Source of the DNA: Bactericera cockerelli
Taxonomy: Eukaryota > Arthropoda > Insecta > Hemiptera > Triozidae
NCBI GenBank assembly: GCA_024516035.1
Contig: CM044962.1
Location: forward strand, 2,293,027-2,357,026
DNA length: 64,000 nucleotides
Direction of reading: 5' to 3'
Shown: in pieces, positions 39,701 through 47,915 of the stretch
Layout: every line of letters begins with the position of its first letter
Numbering within the stretch: the first letter of the stretch is position 1
Made by a program: the position numbers and the translations under genes
The notes under the pieces: generated by a model
What the model was told of the DNA's origin: nothing
Seen by the model: the letters and a program-made list of their open reading frames with translations, nothing else
Database searches by the model: none

Positions 39701-40427
39701 TGCGTTGTAAGTTATGAGGGAGGAAATCAATGGAGAGTCGAGGTATATTGTTGTGAAATTATTTTTTATGTGAAAGTAGTTGTAGACAGTGTTGGGTCTG
39801 TCTCTGAGAGATAGATTATTTGGGACTCTAGTACAGACTTTGTCCATTAATCCTGGACAGTTGATGGTGTTTTTTGTGAGGCCATGAACAAATACAAGTC
39901 TCTTCAAATCTCTCCTTGCTCCTAGACTAGCCATGGAAAATTGTTGCAATAGGTTTTGATAGGAGATGACATAAGGATATACAGGATAGTACCCATTATA
40001 CTTCATAAATAACACTCTAACGAACCTTGCTTGAGTCTGCTCTAATTTATGTATGTGGCATTGATGTTTAGGTGCCCATAATATGACTGTAGCATATTCG
40101 AGCTTGCTTCTTACAAGGGCCGTGTAGAGTGTCATGATTGTACTAAATTCATCAAACTCTTCTTGTTTATTTCTTGATTATTTGGGGTATCCCGAAAATA
40201 GGGTTCCAGTTGGCCTAGGAATTCAAACAAAAAGCCAAATCAATTTCTTTTCCGGCGCAGAGTTCTTTTCTGAAATTGCTTTCTTAAAAAACATATACGG
40301 CGCGAACGACCTACCCCAGCAGAGAGCAGAAAGAAAACATATACCTAGCATTCTAAAATAAAACCTTACCTGTTATTAGAAAGACAGTTGTTGAGGCGAT
40401 TAAAAATAATATGACAAGTTTCCCCAT
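36704..40427 (-). CDS. Secreted protein B: signal exon, low-complexity body, conserved-looking C-terminal exon
   Basis: Exons 40427-40370, 37867-37504 and 36980-36704 join in phases 1 and 2 into 232 aa. Exon 1 is just the signal peptide MGKLVILFLIASTTVFLIT. Exon 2 starts ADGQEKRKKGRP and is Ala/Pro/Ser/Gly-rich, ending KNSASRSYC and splitting an Arg codon (ag|gtatgg). Exon 3 reads RVGDEQFVSKSKFLGKRK, then a more ordered stretch (LNLTQLIALGLSFEEMVECP, LTLDEVNQLYCFKYRLVVND) and ends DFNAPPQ. It has the same exon count, junction phases and post-signal 'DG' as gene A, whose exon 3 also opens with Arg then Gly-Asp close by. No known domain is recognised. It is probably secreted with a basic, processed linker. 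A TATA box lies about 55 nt upstream of the ATG. Confidence 0.7.
37100..37315 (+). mobile_element. SINE family T4
   Basis: 'agtcaagtggttaacgcgct', 'ggttcgaattccacccagtg', common body, (att)n end. In gene B intron 2. Confidence 0.85.
37364..37425 (+). mobile_element. SINE family T2, head fragment
   Basis: 'gcgcacgattagcttagtga' then 'tttgccatgcagaatcctgc'. Truncated after the anticodon-like arm. Confidence 0.6.
37980..38928. other. Gene B intron 1: tandem pair rich in 'atcgatta'
   Basis: A block of about 120 bp starting 'gttgaaaatcgaggtaatcg' occurs at about 38400 and again at about 38518, each full of 'taatcgattaatcg' palindromes. A further 'accgattaatcgag' is near 38785. It resembles subterminal repeats of a DNA transposon. 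No coding frame. Confidence 0.5.
38929..39060 (+). mobile_element. SINE family T2, 5' half
   Basis: 'gcgcgattagctcagtggtt', 'gcttgccatgcggaaggtcc', then 'gtttgtaagagataccttct'. Confidence 0.8.
39061..39600. other. Gene B intron 1, AT-rich, no gene seen
   Basis: Several near-repeats of 'ggaataaaatg' and 'tggaaatatttgga' but no protein-like frame. Confidence 0.35.
39601..40140 (-). pseudogene. LINE fragment: C-terminal end of reverse transcriptase protein
   Basis: The frame 40135-39620 reads LYTALVRSKLEYATVIL, QTQARFVRVLFMKYN and RRDLKRLVFVHGL. This is the post-RT region of Jockey-type LINEs ('lvrs.leY...iW.P......ie..Q..f.r'). The RT core is missing (5' truncation). In gene B intron 1. Related in plan to 63299-63982. 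Confidence 0.75.
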
Positions 40428-40478
40428 GACTACAGTGCAGCGGCCTCTGTAAGTTTGCAGTGCGGCTGAGGGAAAAGC

Positions 40479-40488
40479 TTTTTATATA
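40479..40488 (-). promoter_or_regulatory. TATA box of gene B
   Basis: The minus strand reads 'gtatataaaaagc'. The TATATAAA core is 54-61 nt upstream of the ATG at 40427, leaving a short 5' UTR of about 25 nt if transcription starts about 30 nt downstream. Confidence 0.5.
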
Positions 40489-40618
40489 CGTACAAACATG
40501 CAAACCTATTTTTTCATGTTCATTAGACTTGACGTGACTTCTCTTTATTTATAAAACAGTGCAACACGAGCAGACAGTCTGGTACAAGTTACACCAAAAC
40601 AAAAACTATAGTCTATCC

Positions 40619-40850
40619 CAGGGCTGCCCAACCAATCGATCGCGATCGACCTCTAGATCTCTAAAGTACACAATGATTGTGAACGAGGTTCTCTGGCATC
40701 TCGCAGAAGTGACACAAGTGAAAATCCAAGATCTCCTTCCTTAACTCATGAGAATTAAAAGGAGGTTTCGTGTCTTCTTGAAACTTGAAAATTATCTGAG
40801 ACTTTATAGTAGATCTTCTTCTGTAAAGGTTGGGCAGTTGGGCACCCCTG
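40619..40850. mobile_element. hAT-like MITE
   Basis: The left end 'cagggctgcccaacc' and right end 'ttgggcacccctg' are typical hAT inverted ends with the CAGGG/CCCTG form. The flanks gtctatcc and gtctacga may be a decayed 8-bp duplication. Confidence 0.6.
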
Positions 40851-41885
40851 GTCTACGAGTATACCTTCAGATAATAATATAGTCGGTGGTCAGAAATACA
40901 CCCACTACATGAAGAAAGCACCAAATTTTGCATGCTCCTTTTTTTTATACTAACGTGAAAAATGTTACCCGATTCGATATTGTGTGTCACTAAATAACAG
41001 CAATTAGTGATGTGAGAGAACAAGCATTACTGATTTGTCTCATTAAATAAGGACATGGCTTTGATGATAGGAGATTTATGCATGTATGTTTCTCTTTTAT
41101 CAGGAATTATTATTTACCTTGTAGCTGCAGACCTCCTTCAGAAGAACCCTGCTTAACGTTTTAGATGTGGAGACCTGAAAAAAATACACACAAACACACT
41201 GGCTGCGTCAAAATAATGTTTTACAATATCTCATTACCGTTAATTTTTTCCGTTTTACCGGGCCTGTCTGTTGGCATTTTTGGGGGTGTTGGTAATAATT
41301 TGAATAACCCTAAGGCTGGTACGCAGAGACGTTTTTTTTATACCTATATGGTTCACTGTAGGGTGGTCCCGAGCCTGCTATAGGGAAAACTTCGACCTTG
41401 ACAATTATTCTCTCAAGAGACATCTGAATGCGCAAGTCAGTTTAAAAATGGCGTTAATGGGAAATTTCTAGTTTTCTGACAGGAGACACACTCATGTTAT
41501 TCATGTGGATTTCGCATGTTCGGTTGTTGAGAGATGAAAGTTAATTAGTCTACAGCTAGTGTTAGTTATACACTTGCGACCTTAATTCATCCATGAGTGA
41601 CATTACAGTTAGACGTAGTAGATTTCAAAGTACACATTTATCCTATATACACAAGTATTTCAAAAACACATGGCATTACTGGGTATTGACAAAAAAGTCC
41701 AAGGCTACATTCAGAATGTGGTACTGAAAAGAACATTAGAAAGTATAATGATTGATTATATGAATCAGAATGAAGAAATCGATGATGAAGTGGCGAAGGA
41801 GCTGCTAGCACAGGCAGACCTCTGATGATGTGAACATCTGTTAAATAAATAAAATTTAAAAATCTATATACACTATATAGAATAT
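40851..41885. other. Intergenic, no gene seen
   Basis: Two imperfect tracts, 'aataactg/caatta...gtgaygagagaacaa' near 40992 and near 47655, show a shared dispersed repeat. No gene was identified. Confidence 0.35.
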
Positions 41886-41886
41886 A

Positions 41887-42530
41887 CAGGGTGTCCCGTA
41901 TACAGATGGAAATATTTTTAGGCTAGGTTCAGCCCACCGTGGACTATCATATAAGCGAAACTTGCAGTGGGGCATTTTGATTCGTTAAGGAATTATGGCC
42001 AAATCCCTGTTTTTTCTAGAGGTCACTTGGATCGATGCAGGTTTTCAAAGAAATGATAGCCAGTAGGTGAGTTTTGACTTCATGTCTGGATAGTCATAAT
42101 TCTTTTTGAAATTCCCATTTCCCTAGGCATGCTTTTTTGCTTCCGAACAGGATTTCGTCGGATGCGAGCCACCACTGCTTTGACGGTTTTTTAGTCCTCA
42201 CAGACCGCGGCCTACCAATTCGAGACCTGTCATGGGTAGAGCAGGTTTCCCTGAACCTTTTAATGGAATGCCATACAAACATACGATTGAAAACAAGGAG
42301 TTTCAGAGTTTTGTAAGTAAGGGAATTACTCTTACCAGACTGAACGAACGTTATCACTGCTTTTCTCTTATCTTTGATGCTTTGCTTCATATTATCAACT
42401 ATGAATGAGAACACAAACTGGTCCAAATTTTAAAGCTTTATGTCCATTGTTTACATTAAACTTTAGTACAACTATTTCCATTTAATGTAAATGAAAATAT
42501 ACAGAGACTAACTTTTGTAACAGAACTTAT
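41887..42530 (-). pseudogene. Tc1/mariner-like transposase fragment
   Basis: The frame 42426-42094 (minus) includes KDKRKAVITFVQSGKSNS, HSIKRFRETCSTHDRSR and GRPRSVRTKK. This is the double helix-turn-helix DNA-binding start with the GRPR hook of Tc1/mariner-type transposases. The catalytic DDE part is absent. An inverted-repeat-type end 'cagggtgtcccgtatac' stands at 41887, next to TA. Confidence 0.7.
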
Positions 42531-42534
42531 GGCA

Positions 42535-43090
42535 CGACTACGTATATACAGGGTGTAACAGTACCTATGGCACGACTACTCATATACACGGTGTAACAGA
42601 ACTTATGTCACGACTACGTATATACAGGGTGTAACAGTATTTATGTCACGACTACGTATATACAGGGTGTAACAGTATTTATGTCACGACTACGTATATA
42701 CAGGGTGTAACAGAACTTATGGCACGACTACGTATATACAGGGTGTAACAGAACTTATGGCACGACTACGTATATACAGGGTGTAACAGAATCTATGGCA
42801 CGACTACTTATATACACGGTGTAACAGAACTTATGTCACGACTACGTATATACAGGGTGTAACAGTATTTATGTCACGACTACGTATATACAGGGTGTAA
42901 CAGAACTTATGGCACGACTACGTATATACAGGGTGTAACAGAACTTATGGCACGACTACGTATAATACAGGGTGTAACAGAACTTATGTCACGACTACGT
43001 ATATACAGGGTGTAACAGAACCTATGGCACGACTACGTATATACAGGGTGTAACAGAACTTATGGCACGACTACGTATATACACGGTGTA
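42535..43090. repeat. 39-bp tandem repeat, about 14 copies, with transposon-end motif
   Basis: Each unit holds 'cacgactacgtatatacagg' and 'gtgtaacag', and ends 'aacttatgg' or 'tatttatgt'. Both variants are interspersed. The array starts next to the transposase fragment and ends at a second transposon-like end (cacggtgtaccagatgcaaa at 43083). Confidence 0.9.
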
Positions 43091-43624
43091 CCAGATGCAA
43101 ATTTTAAGGGAAAAGTACAGCAGATCGTGAACTATCATTAAAATATTCATCATTTTTTTTAAAAATCCTAACTCGAAACAGGGTTCTCTTTGTCCAGAAA
43201 ACCCCATGAGTAATGGATCAACCATTTTTAAATTCAATTTCATTAAAATATCATATATGCTCTCTAATATTCACTCTAGTATAAAAGACAAGGAAGCATA
43301 TGTGAACTATCAAATAAAATTAATATCTATATTTATGTTTAAAAAAAAAAAAAAAAACATGAGATGAACTTGCAGTTGAACTTAAATACTTCCCGGATGA
43401 GAACTTCATAAATGAACAAAGTTCCATTATTCCCTGGAAAAGTTTAAAGAAAAACAGAGTGCTCCATTTCTTCAGTTCTCTGGTATAGCATGTGCACCCA
43501 GTTTGGTAAGCATCCCATGATGCATTTATCACTATGGTAACTGAAAGGCTAGCTGTTAAATGGGAGAAAGGCTATGCAATGAAACAAGAATAAAATAACC
43601 TTCAGGCTAATTAAAGTAATAAAT
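43091..43624. other. Second transposon-end copy and AT-rich sequence
   Basis: 43083-43145 repeats the order seen at 41887-41950 ('agatgcaaattttaa', 'gtgaactatcatt' against 'agatggaaatattttta', 'gtggactatcata'), so it is probably the left end of a related element. No coding. Confidence 0.45.
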
Positions 43625-43905
43625 AAATGTGTTTCTTTGTGTTATTATATCACAATTTTAGTGGGTAGCGCAGAATTATAGGGCTTCACTGTATCTTTGT
43701 TATCTTAGTATCTTATTTTTGCCTATAATTCCCCATTGGTTGCTGCTCACATTAAAGTAGATACTCATTTTTCCTCACGAGCTATGAGTGGACCCCGAAC
43801 ACCCAAATACAGAGCAGAAAAAATCCTGCCCCGCCAGGATTTTCAGGTCACGGTGCGTGCAATGCCTAGCGCGCTAACTCACTCTGCCACAGTGACTAGT
43901 CTTCT
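43625..43905 (-). mobile_element. SINE family T5
   Basis: Same body as the odorant receptor intron copy: 'atgtgtttctttgtgttatt', 'agtgggtagcgcagaattat', 'gagtggaccccgaacaccca', and the head 'tcactgtggcagagtgagtt' on the minus strand. Confidence 0.8.
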
Positions 43906-43968
43906 ACTAAGTAATCTGATTCAGTGGGTCGCAAAAGTATTCTAAACGAAACATCGTAGGAGACAATA

Positions 43969-44931
43969 TGGGTCATTTTCATTTATCTTGGGCAATTGGA
44001 TTTTTTCAAGTCATGAACGTTACCTTTTTCCTAAACAATTTTTTAGGCTCAGAAGACTAAGACAAATACCTTTGAGCAAAGGTTTCATTTAGAATATTTC
44101 TAGCAGCTACCTCTTCACACAAAATTACAAAAACTTAACGTACCAGGTAAAATTCATGACCACGGGTAACGTTCATGACGGTAACGTTCATGAGTAACAC
44201 GCCACTAAAACAATCTTTTCTCAATAAAAGAATATTCACTTTACAAAAAAAAATATTTGATTGGAAAGAGGACATGCAGAAGAATTAAAGAAATACATTA
44301 TATATTAAAGAATCATTACAATTTATTTAAAAAACCGCGTAACGTTCTTGTCAAAAAAAATTAGACCCACCATTGTCCCTCACTGTACTGCATCCAACAT
44401 CCAACTGACAGGAAATTTCAAAACAAAAACAATGTCATCTGTAAGAAGCAAAATGGCGGCAGCTGCTAGCTTCTCATTCTAAGGGTTTTTCAAAATAGTT
44501 TACATTTTTTTGGGGGTAACATTCATGACGGAGATTTTTTTTTCTTCGTAGGGACACAACTTTACACGTCTGTAGAATGAGGTGAACATTATTATTTTTA
44601 TGAAAACTAATGGTCACATCCTAAATAAACTGTATTTTTCTCATTTATATTGGATTTTGGTGAAAATAATGGGGAGAAATGCATTTTTTTCTATCAGACA
44701 TAGTAAAATCTTAGACTAAGGGACACCTAAAATATCATGAACGTTACTTACATAACTGGCAATTTTGAGTCTCCACATTAGTTTAAAAGACAATTTATTA
44801 TTGTAATTTATAAAAAAAATTGTTTCCTATGTGATCAAATAGATTTTAGTCATATATCCCTATTATTTTCACATTTATTAAAGGAGAAAGGTTGCGGACT
44901 TGATATGCCCAAGATAAATGAAAATGACCCA
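43969..44931. mobile_element. 963-bp inverted-repeat element with TA target duplication
   Basis: 'tgggtcattttcatttatct' at 43969 and its reverse complement ending at 44931 form ends of about 26 bp, with TA flanking both. Inside, 'gtaacgttcatgac' recurs four or more times near both ends. No transposase frame was found. Confidence 0.8.
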
Positions 44932-44975
44932 TATATGTCTTTCAGCTGGGTCTAGAAAAAACTATGTAGTATTTA

Positions 44976-45045
44976 CAGTGGCTCAGTGGTTAAGAGCATT
45001 GGTTACTGACTCGGAGGTTGCGGGTTCAAATCCCGGCCGGGGCGG
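44976..45045 (+). mobile_element. tRNA-like SINE head, family T7
   Basis: 'cagtggctcagtggttaaga' (box A) and 'gcgggttcaaatcccggcc' (box B). Only one copy in the window. It abuts the poly(A) of the next element. Confidence 0.6.
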
Positions 45046-45047
45046 AA

Positions 45048-45335
45048 TTTTTTTTTTTGGCTTTCTTTAAAGTGGCAGGGTTCTCACATGTGAGCTCTTC
45101 CACTCAACCACTATAAAGAAAAGGAAAGCAAGAAGAATAAAAAAGAAAAAAGAAAAAAGAAAAGATAAATAAAAAAGAAAAGAAAAATAAATTTAGTGGT
45201 GCTGCTCCAGACACAGCAGGGCGTCTGCCCTAAAACCATCGAGAGATAGCGCGTTCCTCGCACTGACAGGCAGAGAATTCCACAGGCGTGCTGCTGTGGG
45301 GGTGGAACGAGATCTCACCTGCAGTGATTCTATGT
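45048..45335 (-). pseudogene. LINE 3' end related to L-hp
   Basis: The minus strand encodes LQVRSRSTPTAARLWNSLP and LSLDGFRADALLCLEQHH, then a stop at 45193, a typical LINE C-terminus. Its 3' UTR has 'ggttgagtggaagagctcac', 'atgtgagaaccctgcc', parallel to the L-hp hairpin but with a different stem. Poly(A) of 12 at the end. Confidence 0.7.
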
Positions 45336-45543
45336 AATGCTATTTTTAGCATTTTGGTGGGTTTGATCCAGAAAGGAATTCAAGGAATTCGATGAGGTAT
45401 TCTGGACACTGCAAATTCAGCACTTTATATACGAATAGTAGCACATGCAGCTGTCTTCGATTCTGTAACCGAAACCTCTCACCGAAATGTCAATGCCATT
45501 CCGATTGATGTAAAGGTAAAAATCTGGTGTAAACATCACACGA

Positions 45544-46193
45544 CTTTCCTTATCCCCCAAAAAGAAGTCGAAATCCGCCACTGGTGACTCAATGGTATAA
45601 GATAGTTAGAAATCAGTGCCAAATTCGTAATCAGCACCTCAAAATCATTGGATTTGATATGTCGCAACCCTCATCTAGGGTGAATAATAAAAAAGTTAGT
45701 CCAAGCGGGTCCCCCCAAAATACCGGTAAATTGGGGCCGGGTTCAAAAAAGTTCAAGATATCAAAAAAATGATCTGAGTAAACCCCTATTATTTTTTTAA
45801 TCTGAGAAAATGTTCTTCACTAACTTTTTTTGTATCTTTAACCAATTCAAAGAAGCGGCGGTTGCGCCAATAACTTTTGGTTGAAATCGGCCTCAAGATG
45901 CGGCCCTACGGCCGCATCTTGAGGCCGATTTCAACCAAAAGTTTCGTGGTTTGTCTGGTGTATGAAATTAATTTGCATAACAATTTTCAAGTCTCTAGCT
46001 CTTACCGTTCTTGAGATATCCTGTTTACACACACACACACATAGACAGACAGACAGACAGACGCACGGACCAATGGCTGAAAACAACTTTTTTGGTATCC
46101 TGAGGCTATGATTCGTCCAGAAATGTGAAAAACTGGGTAGGTCAAATTTTCGACGAATACAATACTTTCCTTATTATAGGATAAGGAAAGTAA
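45544..46193. repeat. Repeat X, first copy, with 33-bp perfect palindrome
   Basis: Bounded by 'actttccttat' and 'ataaggaaagt' inverted ends. Arms 45873-45905 and 45910-45942 are exact reverse complements ('acttttggttgaaatcggcc' onward) around the loop ctac. Confidence 0.8.
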
Positions 46194-46256
46194 AAATGTG
46201 ACACATTCACCTTTTTTTTTTTTAAAAAAATAAAAATCTGGTGTAAACATCACACG

Positions 46257-46731
46257 ACTTTCCTTATCATAATTATAAGGAATTGGAACAGGACCAAAAG
46301 CCACTGGTGACTCAAAGGTAACATTTAGCTAAAAATCAATATCAAATTCGTAATCAGCACCTCAAAATCATTGGATTTGATATGTCACAACCCCCATCTA
46401 CGAAAATAATAAAAAAGTTAATCAAAGCGGGTCCCCCCCAAAATACCGGTAAATTGGGGCCGAGGTCCAAAAAGTTCAAGATATCAAAAAAATGATCAGA
46501 AGAGACCCCTATTATTTTTTTAATCTAAGACATAATTGTTCTATAATATTTTTTTGTATCTTTAACCAATTCAAAGAAGCGGCACTTGCGGCCAATATTT
46601 GCGGTCCTGCGGCCGCAGTCTGCGGCCGATTGCAACCAAAAGTTTCGTGGTTCGTCTGGTGTATAATTATAATTAGCATACCAAATTTCAAGTCTCTAGC
46701 TCTTACCGTTCTCGAGATATCCTGTTTACAC

Positions 46732-46781
<50 letters not shown>

Positions 46782-46912
46782 GCACGGACCAATGGCTGAA
46801 AACAACTTTTTTGGTATCCTGAGGCTATAATTCGTCCAGAAATGTGAAAAACTGGGTAGGTCAAATTTTCGACGAATACAATACTTTCCTTATTATAGGA
46901 TAAGGAAAGTAA
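46257..46912. repeat. Repeat X, second copy in direct orientation
   Basis: Same order of blocks as the first copy ('gatttgatatgtcacaaccc', 'gcgggtccccccc', 'tgaaaacaacttttttggta'), ending 'ataaggaaagtaaaa'. The palindrome region is diverged into 'gcggccgcagtctgcggccg'. Confidence 0.8.
46733..46781 (+). repeat. (GACA)n microsatellite
   Basis: About 12 units of gaca. The first repeat X copy has only about five at the same place (46041-46061), so it expanded after the copies split. Confidence 0.95.
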
Positions 46913-47229
46913 AAAAGTTTTTACCGTAAACTTTTCGGTCCAAATCATTTGGTCGATTTACATGCCCACAGCGCTAGAACAACAATGAGAAAAATTGAAA
47001 GAAAAACTCATTGTTTTTTAATAAAATTTAATATTTATTGATTATTGACTTTTTCGTGGAACTGACAGATCTTTGTAGAAATTTTCATGGAGCGATCAAT
47101 GTGGGCGTGGAATTAAAACCATTTTCGTTCTGTTGAGGAGCTCCAGCAAGGAAAGAGCAATAATTGCCGACGTCAGTGCTGTGAACAAAAGAGAAAAATC
47201 AATAATTGAATTGATTTTTGCCAAAGTGC
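46913..47229. other. Possible unassigned exon, weak
   Basis: The minus strand has a good acceptor 'cttttgttcacag' at 47181-47169 followed by open sequence in two frames for about 85-95 nt. No partner exon, family or conserved motif supports it, so it is not called as a gene. Confidence 0.2.
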
Positions 47230-47535
47230 AATGGCGGAAACTCTGGATTGCCAAAGTCAAAAGCTTTGTTTGCCAATACGGAAAGTCCCGGGTTTGAAGC
47301 CCCACACCGACAAAATATTGTAATCAAAATTTCTTTACAGTTATTTGTAAGGGATACCTTCCGGTGCGCTCGTGTTGACCCAGCACCTAATTGGAATGTA
47401 TTGTGTCACTTCTCGCCCATCAGAGAGGAGGCATACTACGGGATGGACAGGCTACAACACATACCACAAGCGTCTACAGTAGCTCCTGTTTCATGGCTAC
47501 GAAATAAAAAAGGCTGTGAAACACTCATCTTTAAA
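47230..47535 (+). mobile_element. SINE family T2, near complete
   Basis: 'gtttgtttgccaatacggaa' (diverged head), 'gtaagggataccttccggtg', 'cacttctcgcccatcagaga' and 'aaggctgtgaaacactcatc' at the end. Confidence 0.8.
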
Positions 47536-47915
47536 TAAAAATAAATAAAAAATAGAAAAAAAACTTTTGGTAGGAATCGAAAACAGGTAGGATTTTTTTT
47601 TTATTACTAATGTTTACGTTGCTGTCCGATTCCCACAAGATATTGTGTGTCACTCAATAACTGGAATAGGTGACGAGAGAGAACAATCTTTACTGATTTG
47701 TCTCATTAAAAAAGGACATGGATTGTTTTATGGCTACAAAATAAAAAAGGCTGTGAAACACTCATCTTTTTTTAAACTTTACCTGAATAGAATGTGAAAA
47801 AAAAAAAAAAATACATATTTCCTAAAACACTAAACAAAATTGAAGAAGCCAATATTCATACCCTACTTACGAGGTTTTCCTTGCACACAGCCATCGACCT
47901 CCATGATGGTGGTAT
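47536..47915. other. Downstream of gene C: T2 tail fragment
   Basis: 47720-47775 repeats the T2 ending ('ggctgtgaaacactcatctt'). No gene otherwise. Confidence 0.5.

Noticed and set aside
42535..43090. CRISPR-like array
   Set aside because: The repeats are contiguous without spacers, the host is a eukaryote, and the units derive from a transposon end.
47096..47185. Third exon or extra family member downstream of gene C
   Set aside because: There is a good acceptor, but neither frame gives the (V/A)DG start or a family-like sequence, and gene C already stops in exon 2.
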